64,000 bases of DNA from Verrucomicrobiota bacterium (GCA_022709905.1 JAKLHY010000002.1:124001-188000); one strand, 5' to 3'. Numbered from the stretch's first letter, positions 9,224 through 18,965 are shown. A program made the numbers and translations. Notes: generated from the letters alone by a model not told the origin.

Positions 9224-9385
9224 AATCGTGTCCCCAACTCAATGACTCCGATATCCAGCAGACAGAGGCTAGCTTAGGGATGCACCATCCTTACCGTCAA
9301 TCTTGAAAAATCAGCTTCAATGGCCCGATATTCAGCGGCAAGACTCAGACGCCCCTGCCTGACCATGATCTGCGAACTGGTGAAT

Positions 9386-9420
9386 GGAAAACAAAAAGTC
9401 CCGTGACAATTCACAGGACT
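9386..9420 (-). terminator. Rho-independent terminator downstream of the DUF3568 lipoprotein gene
   Basis: Read on the minus strand: a 10-bp stem (AGTCCTGTGA / TCACGGGACT, one U-G pair), a 4-base loop and then TTTTTGTTTT. It lies about 80 bases after the stop of the lipoprotein gene, on the correct strand. The remaining bases of the 9224-9497 gap show nothing else. Confidence 0.85.
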
Positions 9421-9497
9421 CATACCGACCGGTCATACCAGTCTTCATACCACATTCGGCGCCCGACGGAAGGGGGCGGACTGAAGCTCGATCAAGA

Positions 9498-9890
9498 CTA
9501 CTTGGGCATGGCAGTCAGGCGCATGCCGATTTGTTTGTCGATCTCATTGGCCAGGTTGAGATCCACACCTCCCCCTTTGGTCCGGACTTGCGTGGTGACT
9601 TTGGACACGGCGGCATCCGTTTGATCGACGCGGACATAGACTGTGCGAGTATCCACTTTGGCCACGAGGGAGTTATTGACCACATTGTGCGAGGTCAGGA
9701 CCCCGTTGAACTTCAAGACCTCGATGGCGGCGGCCACCACCTGGTTCACCGGCCGTTCGTAAGTGCTTTCGAATTTGTCCTTGGACAGCGGCCATCCGCC
9801 GCGTTTGTGTCCGTCCACCGTGTTGACACAGCCCACGACCAACATCAACAAGCAACCCACCCCGATTGATACCAACGATTTGATTTTCAT
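9498..9890 (-). CDS. DUF3568-family lipoprotein
   Basis: 130 residues from the ATG at 9890; an in-frame start five codons earlier is possible. A signal peptide with lipobox LVVGC (Cys21) predicts an envelope lipoprotein. The mature part (ESTYERPVNQVVAAAIEVL, VYVRVDQTD) resembles DUF3568, a small alpha/beta domain of unknown function found in exported proteins. A strong terminator follows. It lies downstream of trxB in the same direction but 45 bases away, so shared transcription is possible. Confidence 0.75.
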   Translation of the reverse strand: MKIKSLVSIGVGCLLMLVVGCVNTVDGHKRGGWPLSKDKFESTYERPVNQVVAAAIEVLKFNGVLTSHNVVNNSLVAKVDTRTVYVRVDQTDAAVSKVTTQVRTKGGGVDLNLANEIDKQIGMRLTAMPK

Positions 9891-9935
9891 TTTGTTATAT
9901 GACAATCACAAACCTCGACTGCGTCAAGGCTGAAC

Positions 9936-10865
9936 CTATTGATTCAAACGCGCCAGATACCGTTCCGCATCGATGGCGGCCGAGCAACCCATGCCCGCTG
10001 CCGTGATAGCCTGGCGATAAACGTGATCACAGCAGTCTCCCGCGACAAAAACCCCTGGCACACTGGTTTCAGTGCCCCTTTTGGCGAGAATATAGCCGTT
10101 TTCATCCATATCCACCTGTCCTTTAAAGACCTGAGTGTTAGGCACATGCCCGATGGCCATGAACACGCCCGCGCAGGGAAGGACCTGAGTGGCTTTGGTT
10201 TTGACATTTTGGAGCCGCACACCCGTGACCTTATCCTGTGCGACATCCAATACCTCCGTCACGACTGAATCCCAGACCGGTTTGATTTTGGGATTGTTCA
10301 ACGCGCGATCCGCCATGATCTTGGAGGCGCGCAAGGTGTCGCGACGATGAATGAGGGAGACTTCGGACGCAAAACGGGTCAGGTACATGGCCTCCTCGCA
10401 GGCGGAGTCCCCGCCGCCAACGACCACGACCGGCTGATTCCGAAACATCGGCAGGGCGCCGTCACATGTGGCGCAGTAAGTCACCCCTTTTTTCTCGAGC
10501 TTGGCTTCGCTATCCAAACCCAAATGACGATGTCCCGCCCCGCTGGCAATGATGATCGCCTGGGCTTGGACTTTTTCGCCGTCGACGGTCAGGGTGAGGG
10601 GGGATTGCGTGAGATTGGCTTCTTCGACCGTCGCAAACTTGATCCGGGCGCCAAACTTTTCGGCCTGTTGCTGCATTCGGGTCATCAACTCGTAACCGTC
10701 AACGCCGACCGGAAAACCGGGAAAATTTTCTACAATACTCGTCGTGGTCAACAGGCCACCCGGCATGATTCCGGTCAAGACCAGAGGATTGAGATTGGCG
10801 CGTGCCGTATAGATGGCGGCGGTCAACCCCGCGCAACCGGTTCCGATGATGATGACTTTCTCCAT
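9936..10865 (-). CDS. trxB: Thioredoxin reductase
   Basis: 309 residues from the ATG at 10865, which places the FAD motif GTGCAGL at residues 8-14 as in all TrxB; an upstream in-frame extension of 19 codons is out of character. The redox pair is TYCATCDG (Cys131, Cys134) and the NADPH motif GGGDSACEEA follows at about 150. The C-terminal GVFVAGDCCDHVYRQ is the FAD-contacting signature. It reduces thioredoxin with NADPH in the cytoplasm. The second glycine of the usual GxGxxG is Cys (GTGCAG), a mild departure. Confidence 0.96.
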   Translation of the reverse strand: MEKVIIIGTGCAGLTAAIYTARANLNPLVLTGIMPGGLLTTTSIVENFPGFPVGVDGYELMTRMQQQAEKFGARIKFATVEEANLTQSPLTLTVDGEKVQAQAIIIASGAGHRHLGLDSEAKLEKKGVTYCATCDGALPMFRNQPVVVVGGGDSACEEAMYLTRFASEVSLIHRRDTLRASKIMADRALNNPKIKPVWDSVVTEVLDVAQDKVTGVRLQNVKTKATQVLPCAGVFMAIGHVPNTQVFKGQVDMDENGYILAKRGTETSVPGVFVAGDCCDHVYRQAITAAGMGCSAAIDAERYLARLNQ

Positions 10866-10976
10866 ATGTTGTCGATTGTAATCCGTTTCGATGTCCTTAG
10901 CAAGCCAGAGCTTGCGGCCCAAATCCGCCTGTAAGCGAGAGTCACTCGACAGGCTGGACGAGGAGCGAGATCGGGA

Positions 10977-12200
10977 TCAGATGCCGCTGAGCAGGTAGCT
11001 GAACAGGCCATCCCGCAACTTAGGTTCGAACCAGGTGCTTTTAGGTGGCATCAGCTTGCCGGCGTCCGAAATGGTCATCAAGTCCTCGATGCGGGTGGGA
11101 TAAAGCGAAAACGCGCAGGCGTAATCGCCGGAATCGACCATCCGCTCCAAGGCGTTGATGCCTCGAATTCCGCCGACAAACGAGATACGCCGGCTGGTTC
11201 GTGGGTCATCGATATCCAGCACGGGGGCTAGGATGAGATTCTGGAGGAGGCTGACGTCGAGTTGGTCCACAGGATCCTCGGCTGCGAAGCATTCCGGTTT
11301 AAAATCCAGGGCGTACCAGTGGTGATCGAGATAAAGGCAGAATTCGTGGATATGGGGAGGGATGGATTCACCCCGGGCGCGCAGGACGCAGACCGATTGG
11401 ATCCGATCCAGAAACTGGGCGGGTGTAAAACCGTTTAGATCTTTGACGACGCGGTTGTAGGCCTGGATTTGCACCTGAGTGTGAGGAAACAAGACGCAGA
11501 GGAAATAATTGCTATGGGCATCTCCGGGCCTGCTTTCGGCGACTCGAGCCGCGGCGGCGCTTCGGTGGTGGCCATCGGCGATATAGAGGTGCGGGATCCG
11601 GGCAAAAATGGAGGCAATACATCGAATGAGGGCTGGGCTGTTGATCACCCAACCCGTGTGATGCACCCCGTCAACGGCCTGAAAATCGACATCAGGCGGT
11701 TCCTTAGTCTGGCTGGAAACCAGATCGTTAAAGTTGGGATTGTAAGGGTAAACCAGAAAGACAGGGCCGGTTTGGGCATTGAGGATTTCGATATGACGCG
11801 CCCGATCTTCTTCCTTGTCCGGGTGAGTTTTCTCGTGTTTTCGAATGATCCCGTTCCGGTAATCGTCGCAGCTGGCCACGGCGACCAGGCCGGTCTGGAT
11901 GTGGACTCCGGACATTTGGCGGTAAAGATAGTAGCAGGGCTGCGCATCCTGTTTGAGGGCGTCGATCTTCAAGAGACGTTGAAAACTCTCGGCTCCTTTT
12001 TGATAAACCGCAGGATTGGAGAGAGGGGTGTTTTCCGGAAGATCGATCTCTGGTTTGCTGACATGGAAGAAACTCAGGTCGTTGCCGGCCGCCAATTGTC
12101 GAGCCTCGGCACTCGAGACAACATCATAGGGGAGTTCGCAGATTCGGGAGGCCAACTCGGCCTGAGGTCGAACTGCGGCAAATGGTTTTATGATGGCCAT
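10977..12200 (-). CDS. DUF1015-family protein
   Basis: 407 residues, full length for DUF1015. Recognisable blocks are the N-terminal IKPFAAVRP, ELPYDVVSSAEAR, the segment RKHEKTHPDKEEDRARHIE, and IADGHHRSAAA at about residue 210. Family members are cytoplasmic and of unproven function, often found near serine-biosynthesis genes; none are here. It is divergent from trmB with a repeat element in the shared upstream region. Confidence 0.9.
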   Translation of the reverse strand: MAIIKPFAAVRPQAELASRICELPYDVVSSAEARQLAAGNDLSFFHVSKPEIDLPENTPLSNPAVYQKGAESFQRLLKIDALKQDAQPCYYLYRQMSGVHIQTGLVAVASCDDYRNGIIRKHEKTHPDKEEDRARHIEILNAQTGPVFLVYPYNPNFNDLVSSQTKEPPDVDFQAVDGVHHTGWVINSPALIRCIASIFARIPHLYIADGHHRSAAAARVAESRPGDAHSNYFLCVLFPHTQVQIQAYNRVVKDLNGFTPAQFLDRIQSVCVLRARGESIPPHIHEFCLYLDHHWYALDFKPECFAAEDPVDQLDVSLLQNLILAPVLDIDDPRTSRRISFVGGIRGINALERMVDSGDYACAFSLYPTRIEDLMTISDAGKLMPPKSTWFEPKLRDGLFSYLLSGI

Positions 12201-12351
12201 AAATTAAGAATGGTGCGCATCCTAACAGCCCGGGTATCAGACGTCCAGATGCCTCAGCAAAAATTTCAGAGCCAATGTCCAAAGATCCATCCGCAGGCAA
12301 GATACTCCGAAGAATCGAACAGCGAATGAACGCCAACTGTGTATGAACTTC

Positions 12352-12494
12352 AACCGCGAATGAACGCTAATGGACGCGAATGGAAGCGGAGACATCCGAT
12401 CGGCTGAATCCCAGACCTTCCATCGATTTTCCGCGTGAGTCAGGGTTTTCCTTAGCCTGCCTCCATTCGCGTTGATTCGTGTCCATTGGCGGTT
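12352..12494. repeat. MITE-like intergenic element, copy 2 (143 bp, inverted orientation)
   Basis: The terminal inverted repeats match at 27 of 33 positions (both begin AACCGC and end CGCGAATGGA reading inward). The interior aligns in reverse with copy 1. It lies in the gap between the divergent DUF1015 gene and trmB (12201-12570). A short similar stretch just outside (AGCGAATGAACGCCAA near 12321) may be a decayed extra end. Confidence 0.75.
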
Positions 12495-12570
12495 AAGGTG
12501 TCTTGTTCGCGGTTCAGGGAGCGGCCTGCTGGATTGACGATTTCCCGGGTTTTGATTGACTGGAGGCACG

Positions 12571-13218
12571 ATGTCAAAGTCACCTTTGCCAGAGGAACGG
12601 CGGACGGCAGCGCCGGCTTCCTTGCTTTATCGGCCCGCGAGCTATTTCGAGCGATTGCCTATTGCCTCGATGTTTCGGGCGTCTCAACCCCTGGAGGTCG
12701 AACTCGGCAGTGGCGACGGCAATTTTCTCGTCGATTACGCCTGCCGGCATCCCGATCATAATTTCCTGGGGATCGAGCGTCTCCTGGGGCGAATCCGAAA
12801 GATCGATCGTAAAGGCCGACGTGCGGGCCTAGTCAATCTGAGCCTGCTGCGCATCGAGGCGGGTTACTTCCTGGAATGGCTTTTGCCGGATCAATGTGTT
12901 TGGCGTCTCCACATCTATTTTCCCGATCCATGGCCCAAGCGCAGACATGTTCATAACCGATTGGTTGGCGAACGATTTCCGGGCCTTGCCCAGCGAGTGC
13001 TCCAGCCCGGGGGACGGGTTTACCTGCGCACCGATAATCCGGATTATCATGCGCAGATGCGGGAGGTGTTTGCGGTGGCTCCGGCCTTTCTCGAGATATC
13101 GACCCCGATCGAACTGGCGGCGCTGACGACGGATTTCGAGAAGGATTTTAACGCAAAAGACATTGAAACCCTGCGGCTGGCCTTTGAACTGGCGTCATCG
13201 ACAGCCGGATCCGTTTGA
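12571..13218 (+). CDS. trmB: tRNA (guanine-N7-)-methyltransferase
   Basis: 215 residues from the ATG at 12571, with GGAGG four bases upstream. The SAM site is EVELGSGDG (42-50) and the TrmB signature YFPDPWPKRRHVHNR sits near 117-131, followed by YLRTDNPDYH. It forms m7G46 in tRNA. The acidic-loop and substrate residues of the family are visible, and length is normal. Single gene, convergent with the LOG-family gene. Confidence 0.95.
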   Translation: MSKSPLPEERRTAAPASLLYRPASYFERLPIASMFRASQPLEVELGSGDGNFLVDYACRHPDHNFLGIERLLGRIRKIDRKGRRAGLVNLSLLRIEAGYFLEWLLPDQCVWRLHIYFPDPWPKRRHVHNRLVGERFPGLAQRVLQPGGRVYLRTDNPDYHAQMREVFAVAPAFLEISTPIELAALTTDFEKDFNAKDIETLRLAFELASSTAGSV

Positions 13219-13238
13219 GAGCGTGAGGCGCTGATCGG

Positions 13239-14270
13239 TCAGATCGAGTTAATGACATCGATTAGTTGCCTGAGCCGCCCGAAGTTGCGGCGGTTGAAAC
13301 CCAAGGCGATCCGGGGCAGATCCGGGTAATCCTCGTCATCCCGCTCCTCCGGGGAGGGATCGGCGGGGGCAATGGCTGGGCCGCTGATGATATCGGCGAA
13401 GTCTTCGTTCAGGGCCTTGATCGCGCTGGCGCTGGGTGGATTGAGCAGACGGATGACGAGGAGCTCTTTGACGAATCGCATGGAGTGGTAATTTCGATAG
13501 AACCGGGTAATCCAGCGAACGGCTTCGTTGGTGCTGTTGGTAATCTGGTAAAGACGCAGGTCTTCCTCGGAGATCAACTCATTGCGCAAGAGATGTTCCC
13601 GGATATTTTTGTCCCAGGTTTTCCAGTAGGTGCCGCCGGGTTTGTCCATGAGCACGAGAGGCATGAGTTGGCTTTTGCCGGTTTGCATCAGGGTGAGGGC
13701 TTCGTAACCTTCATCGAGCGTGCCAAAACCTCCGGGGAACAGGACCAGCGCGTCGGAGTGTCGGATGAAGGTCAGTTTCCGGGTGAAGAAGTATTTGAAC
13801 GTGATCAGTTTCTGGTCGTTGAGGATGACCGGATTGGCGTTTTGTTCCCAGGGGAGCCGGATGTTGGCCCCGAAGCTTTTATCGGGGCCCGCGCCTTCAT
13901 GCCCCGCCTGCATGATGCCGGGGCCGGCGCCGGTGATGACCATAAAGCCGGTCTCGGCAATCTTGCGGCCTAATTCAACCGCCTGTTGATATTCCTTCTT
14001 GTTGGGCTGAAGTCTGGCGGAGCCAAAGATGGTGACTTTGCGGGTGTTGGAGTACGGGGCAAAGAGTTTGAAGGCATACCGCAATTCCCGAACTGCAGTT
14101 TGGATGACCCGCACGTCGCCGCGGTGTTTGACGTCTTTCAGCAGCTTTAAAGAGGTGGCAATCGTATCCGCAACGAGGTCTTCGTTGGCTCCTCCTCCGC
14201 AACGATCGATGAGTTCCTGAATCCGGCTCTTGAATTCGGTGTTAACCGGCGTTTTTCTTGTCTTGACCAT
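13239..14270 (-). CDS. LOG-family protein (Rossmann-fold nucleotide-binding)
   Basis: 343 residues. The core (about 78-250) has the LOG/TIGR00730 pattern: IFGSARL, VITGAGPGIMQAGHEGA and the active-site PGGFGTLDE (179-187) with its catalytic Glu. LOG enzymes release cytokinin-type bases from nucleotide 5'-monophosphates or hydrolyse nucleotides (PpnN type). The extra ~75 residues at the N-terminus and ~90 at the C-terminus are longer than plant-type LOG, so a PpnN-like nucleosidase role is possible. It ends 20 bases from trmB on the opposite strand. Confidence 0.85.
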   Translation of the reverse strand: MVKTRKTPVNTEFKSRIQELIDRCGGGANEDLVADTIATSLKLLKDVKHRGDVRVIQTAVRELRYAFKLFAPYSNTRKVTIFGSARLQPNKKEYQQAVELGRKIAETGFMVITGAGPGIMQAGHEGAGPDKSFGANIRLPWEQNANPVILNDQKLITFKYFFTRKLTFIRHSDALVLFPGGFGTLDEGYEALTLMQTGKSQLMPLVLMDKPGGTYWKTWDKNIREHLLRNELISEEDLRLYQITNSTNEAVRWITRFYRNYHSMRFVKELLVIRLLNPPSASAIKALNEDFADIISGPAIAPADPSPEERDDEDYPDLPRIALGFNRRNFGRLRQLIDVINSI

Positions 14271-14396
14271 GACGGCACCCTACCGGAATCCACCCGTCAA
14301 GGCAGGAAAAAACACCGGCGCCGATTGGTGATTCCTCTCTTCACGATCAAGCTTTGTCGGCATATGCTCGGTTTCGGTGAGCCGGACGGGATATCC

Positions 14397-16118
14397 ATGA
14401 TCGAAAATCCATCTCATGCGTCGCCTGGTTGTCTGCTGTTTGAAGACGAGCATCTGCTCGTGGTGAACAAACCGGCAGGCTGGAACACCCATGCCCCAAG
14501 CCCGTTCGCAGGGGAGGGGATCTATGAATGGCTGAGGCATCGTGAAGCCCGATGGGCTAGCCTCGCGATCATCCATAGGCTCGACAAGGAAACGTCCGGA
14601 GTTCTTCTGTTCACGAAGACCCCCCTGGCGAATCGGTCTTTAACAGATCAGTTTGCGAATCGACAGGCGCGCAAACAATACCTGTTGCTGACCGATCGAG
14701 GGGTCAAGAACACCGAACTTCGAGCCAGTTCGCACCTGGTTCGACTTGGAGACCGTTATGGGAGCCGGTCGCAAAGCTCGAACGGCCAGTTTGCCGAAAC
14801 CCGGTTTCGAGTCGTCGACCGCCAGCCAAACCGAACGCTGCTCACGGCGGAGCCCGGGACTGGACGAACCCATCAAATCCGCGTGCACGCGGCCGATCTT
14901 GGATTCCCGATTCTTGGCGACTCGTTGTATGGGGGAACACATGGGAAACGGCTCTATCTCCATGCCCATGCCCTGACCGTGCGGCATCCGGCGACCAACC
15001 GCGAGATGAGATTTGAGGCGCCTCCTGAATTCGAGAGTGACCCAGGATTGGCGTTGCGGGAAGCGATTCTTCCCTCTCAAGGGACCAATGCCTGTCGCCT
15101 GGTCCATGGCGCTTTCGATGGATGGCCGGGTTTATATGTTGACCGCCTCGGATCCGTGTTCCTGGTCCAAGCTGAGGTGTCCCTGACCGGAGACCAATTG
15201 GAGCTTGTCCATTTTCTGGCACGAGAGATCGAAGGGAGGATGCCCAAAAAACAAGCGGATGTGGGCCGGTTGCCAGATGCCTCCGGATTGATCGATTCGG
15301 CTCCAGACAAGAATCGCAAACCGGCGTCTGTGACGATCCTCCACAAATTGCTGCGCAAGGATGTGCGCGAAACCGATGTCAGCCGTGCCTCGCCGGTTCA
15401 TTTGGCGGGTCCGCCATTTTCCGATGCGTGGGGGATCACCGAGAATGGCGTTCATTACCAATTAAGCAGCCGCGAGGGTTATTCCGCGGGTTTGTTCCTG
15501 GATCAACGCGATAACCGAAGGCGATTGTTAACAGCACACATCGCCGCCGGATTTCCACTGTTTCCCACCTTTGCAGGCAGACCAGCCGTCTTGAACACCT
15601 TTGCCTACACCTGTGGATTCTCCGTCTGTGCGGCGCTGGCCGGCGCGCAAACGGTGAGTTTGGACCTGTCGCGCAAATATCTCGAGTGGGGACGCGAGAA
15701 CTTCCGTCTCAACGGCCTGGATCCTGCCGGCCACGAGTTTATCTATGGCGATTGCTTTGACTGGCTCAAACGGCTGGCCCGCAAGCAGCACCGGTTTGAT
15801 GTCATCATCCTGGATCCTCCCACGTTCTCGACCTCAAAGGTTTCGGGCGTGTTCCGGGTGGAAAAGAATTACGACAAGTTGCTGAAGGCGGCTTTGCCTC
15901 TATTGAAAGACGATGGCGTTGTGCTTGCTTGCGCGAATACGGCGCGGCTGGCCCCAGAAGATTTCCTGGCAGAGATCCAGACGGCACTTCGCGATTGCGG
16001 GAGGAGCATTCGCCAGCAACATTACGTTCCCCAGCCGCCGGATTTTCCCGTGCACCGGGAGGAGCCGGCCTATCTCAAGACCGTTTGGATGAGGATTGGC
16101 CAAAGCCAAAAATCTTAA
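14397..16118 (+). CDS. RluA-type pseudouridine synthase fused to RlmI-type rRNA methyltransferase
   Basis: 573 residues from the ATG at 14397 (an ATG at 14364 and a TTG at 14325 are in frame). Residues 10-220 are an RluA-family synthase with HRLDKETSGVL (60-70; catalytic Asp63) and GRTHQIRVH. From about 240 the protein continues as an RlmI/RlmK-like methyltransferase: GWPGLYVDR, SAGLFLDQRDNRR, NTFAYTCGFSV (SAM site) and the substrate motif LDPPTFS. The RluA domain takes the place of the PUA domain that starts normal RlmI. One polypeptide would thus both isomerise uridine and methylate RNA, probably rRNA. I see no frame break at the junction. Confidence 0.88.
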   Translation: MIENPSHASPGCLLFEDEHLLVVNKPAGWNTHAPSPFAGEGIYEWLRHREARWASLAIIHRLDKETSGVLLFTKTPLANRSLTDQFANRQARKQYLLLTDRGVKNTELRASSHLVRLGDRYGSRSQSSNGQFAETRFRVVDRQPNRTLLTAEPGTGRTHQIRVHAADLGFPILGDSLYGGTHGKRLYLHAHALTVRHPATNREMRFEAPPEFESDPGLALREAILPSQGTNACRLVHGAFDGWPGLYVDRLGSVFLVQAEVSLTGDQLELVHFLAREIEGRMPKKQADVGRLPDASGLIDSAPDKNRKPASVTILHKLLRKDVRETDVSRASPVHLAGPPFSDAWGITENGVHYQLSSREGYSAGLFLDQRDNRRRLLTAHIAAGFPLFPTFAGRPAVLNTFAYTCGFSVCAALAGAQTVSLDLSRKYLEWGRENFRLNGLDPAGHEFIYGDCFDWLKRLARKQHRFDVIILDPPTFSTSKVSGVFRVEKNYDKLLKAALPLLKDDGVVLACANTARLAPEDFLAEIQTALRDCGRSIRQQHYVPQPPDFPVHREEPAYLKTVWMRIGQSQKS

Positions 16119-16290
16119 GATCGGTCTATGTTTTGACTCATGAGCCCCGGCGGATTACCAGGGGCTTGCCCTTATTGTGGTTCCGAGATTTTTGGCTGAT
16201 CATTTGCTGCGCAAATGGTGGCATGGCACTGATGGATATCTTGTTTTCCGAAGGAAAACCGGATTTTTTTGCGACGAAGGAGCAAAAAAA

Positions 16291-17028
16291 TTACTCCTTG
16301 TCAGGGATCTCGATTACATCGCCGTTCCGCAACCACAAATCATTCACCAGATCCTGTTCCCGGGAATCAAAGATCACGGTCGTGTGTTGGCCTGTTGATG
16401 GATCGTCACGAGTCACTTTGACTCGCGATAAATCCGATGAAGCCCGGATGACACCGGCCTGCCTCAGGACACTGTAGAGCCAGCACAATAGTTCCTGGTC
16501 CACAATACGGATGCCTTGGACAGGAGCGGAAATGCGCTTGAAGACGTGGGAAGGCACTTCCAAGAAGGGATGGCCTGGATTGCGCGGCGACCCACGAAGC
16601 TCCAACTTCCCATCGGGCGTTACATCGATCGTAACGGGGTCGTTTTCAACATCCTTGATGGGTTTCAGCATAAAATGGTTGGTTTGTCCGCGGACGACCA
16701 CCTGAATGTATGCCAGGAGGATCTTGTTTAGTCCTGTCGCCCATTCCTTTTTTGGGCCGGGCCATTTTTCATTAATCAGGTGATCGGCCTCGGGCACCTC
16801 CACGATATCCCCCCATTCCAGTCTGATGTCCGACTCAGGATCGCCCTGGGTCAGGATGGCATCGAAGTCTATGGGGATCACCTTTTCCTGGCCCGTCGCC
16901 GGATCCAAGCGCCTGATCTTGATCCGGGAAAGATCGGCGTAATACCTGTATTTGTCATCAGGATACTTGAAACACTTGAGAATCACATCGCCCAGACTGA
17001 AGCGGTTATGCGCGTTGGTGCCTTTCAA
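16291..17028 (-). pseudogene. SLBB-like secreted protein, C-terminal remnant (frame-shifted)
   Basis: An open frame of 245 codons whose only start is a TTG. It contains two similar blocks, each with 'LSRIKIRRLDPATGQ...LEWGDIVEVPE' or 'LSRVKVTRDDPSTGQ...LRNGDVIEIPDKE' character, resembling the beta-grasp/SLBB modules of polysaccharide-export-like proteins. It has no signal peptide of its own. One is found in a different frame immediately upstream (17025-17171), and the two frames overlap at WFLKGT, so the original gene has lost part of its middle and shifted frame. Homologous full-length proteins, as I recall from Verrucomicrobiota, carry TPR repeats between the two parts. Confidence 0.65.
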
Positions 17029-17171
17029 GAACCATGGATCGCTGCTTCGAAGTTTTGGTTTGCCTCTTCTTCCAGCAGACCCTTCTGCAAGGCGTCCAAG
17101 ATAGTGTCTGCCCCCTGTAGACTCCGGGACAGGAGACCGGACAGGAGGAAGATCATTATGAAGGGTCTCAT
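17025..17171 (-). pseudogene. Signal peptide and N-terminus of the same broken SLBB/TPR gene
   Basis: 48 codons: a signal peptide (MRPFIMIFLLSGLLSRSLQG) followed by ADTILDALQKGLLEEEANQN and FEAAI, then a stop. The ALQKGLxEEEAN motif is the start of a TPR-type repeat that in related proteins continues for many residues. Here it breaks off exactly where the SLBB-like frame takes over, so both are read as pieces of one decayed gene. The gap from 17172 to 17293 shows nothing clear. Confidence 0.6.
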
Positions 17172-17293
17172 TGTTGGATGTGATTAACGAGTTTCTGAGA
17201 TATCATGCATTACCCGGGGCATCCTACGGTTTTCAAAAAAGGGATTTGTCATGGAAGTGTTAAGTTGCGATCTCAAATCTGAGATTTCCACTT

Positions 17294-18136
17294 TCAGCTT
17301 TTAGCATTCTCCAGCCGGTATCCGACGCCGTGCACGGTCTGGATCCACTGGGGTTCGTTGAGATCGTTCTCAATCTTGGAGCGCAGGCTGGCGATGTGCG
17401 TATCCACAGTGCGCGTGGTCGGAAAAGCGGCATAGCCCCACACGACGTCCAGGAACCTGTCACGGCTTACTGGTTCACCCTTTGCCTCTGCCAGCAGTCG
17501 CAAGACAGCGAATTCCTTTGCCGTTAAATGAAGTTCTTTGCCTTGGCGAACCACCCGTTGTTTGACGAAATCGATCCGGGTGTCGCCAAGTTCCACCTGA
17601 TTCACGATTCGGGCTCTTCGCCGGGCGCGCCGCAGCAAGGCCCTCACCCGGGCTAGGAGTTCATCGGTGCTGAACGGTTTGACCAGGCTGAGGCCGATCC
17701 CGACGCCTTGGGTCTTTCGACAGAGCTCGGATCCCGAACGATTGAACCATTCTAAGATCCGCTCGTGTTCCTCCGGGGGAATGGCTTCTCCCTGGTCTTG
17801 AACCCAAAGACAGACGGTGGGTCGTGGCGGCTGCCGGGAATGATTTGATTCCATGCCGATGGTGACCTGGCCGCCTGTGGGCGAGTGTTTAATCGCGTTG
17901 TCGATCAGGTTGATCAAGGCCTGCTGAATGGCCCGGCCGTCCCAATGGATTTCCCCGGGCACACTCTTCCGTCGCGCGCCGTCCAGTCTGGATTCCAAAC
18001 GGACTCCCTTTTCCGCGGCATAAGATTCCATGATCTGGAGGGTTTGGATCACCAGGTGGGATGGATCGATGGGCTCGAACTCGTATTGTTTTCGTCCCTG
18101 GTCGATGCGCGAGAAATCCAGGACGCGTTCGATCAA
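17294..18136 (-). pseudogene. Chimeric remnant: histidine kinase C-terminus joined to OmpR-type regulator C-terminus
   Basis: The 280-codon frame opens inside the dimerisation domain of a sensor kinase (LIERVLDFSRIDQGRKQYEF), continues through its HATPase domain (N box NLIDNAIKHS; G1 box degenerate, DQGEAIP; G2 QGVGIGLSLV), and then without a stop becomes the end of a receiver domain (KPFSTDELLARVRALLRR) and a winged-helix DNA-binding domain (LTAKEFAVLRLL, TRTVDTHIASLRSKIE, HGVGYRLE). The kinase tail, the intergenic part and most of the receiver domain with its phospho-Asp are missing. A stop codon precedes ESRRLGGLIERV-like sequence at about 18150. The deletion joins the two genes at the shared residues LVK. 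Confidence 0.75.
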
Positions 18137-18866
18137 TCCGCCGAGTCGGCGTCATTCGGCGACCGGAGACATCAAAAAACACGCCCAGATAAGGCTGAAT
18201 ATTTCCCGAGGCGCGATTTTCGATTTCCAAGCGGGACAGAATCCGGCGCACGCGGGCTTCGGATTGTGCCAGGAAGAGTGGGTGATCCTCAGGGGTTGAA
18301 CTGATCTGAGCGACGAGCCAGTCTTGACCGTCCGACCTCAACCAGAGGGTTCCTGGGAAGTCGGCGGCATCCAGGGGCGGATTGCGCCGCCAGTCCTCAT
18401 ACAGGGCCCGAGCGGCTTCGTCGGCCATCCAGAGTTCACGCCACGAGAGGACGGAAATGAGTGGGAGACCGTTTGGGAATCGCTTTTGTTCCCAGGCTTC
18501 TGACAGATCGAGCAATCGTTCTGACAAAGCCGATGGATAAAGCACCGCTATCTCACTGGCGCGATGCATCAGTCCATGCAACACCATCGAATCATCGTTA
18601 GGGCCGGAAGATCCCGAAGAGAAGGATTCGCGCAGGGGATGACGTTGGATCAGTTCGAAGTGCTGCATGACCAGGGGAGTCAAACGCAAGAGGGCCAATT
18701 GGCCCATCGGCAGACCGCTAAGGCTGGGAATGCCGGCAAAGTCCTGTTGGAGACGCCAATAGAGATCATGAGCGACGGCCCACTGGTCTTCCTGTTCCAG
18801 CTGGAGTGCCAGGTTGAATAATGCCGCGGCGAGCAGGGATTTCGATTGCCCGCGGCCTATGGCCAT
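17889..18866 (-). pseudogene. Sensor histidine kinase, N-terminal sensory remnant
   Basis: The meaningful part runs from 18866 to about 18150; after that the frame reads through kinase sequence in the wrong phase. It encodes an extracytoplasmic-type sensory region (LALQLEQEDQWAVAHDLYWR through EIENRASGNIQPYLGVFFDV). The second membrane helix and the His-containing HisKA box expected next are absent. Upstream the frame is closed by a stop five codons before the ATG, so the first membrane helix is lost too. Together with the neighbouring chimera it marks a dead two-component system. The 18867-18965 gap probably holds more unrecognisable remains. Confidence 0.65.
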
Positions 18867-18965
18867 TTCAAGATGGGCTTAGGCGCTGCGGCTGGCCCTT
18901 TGAACATTACCGCGCTTCGAAGGGCCGCTGTACAGGAATTCGACCGGGGGCAGAGGAAATACTGG

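Noticed and set aside
16255..16300. A/T-run next to GGAG...CTCC near the end of the SLBB remnant
   Set aside because: The stem is only four to six pairs and the T-run is inside it, so it is not called a terminator.
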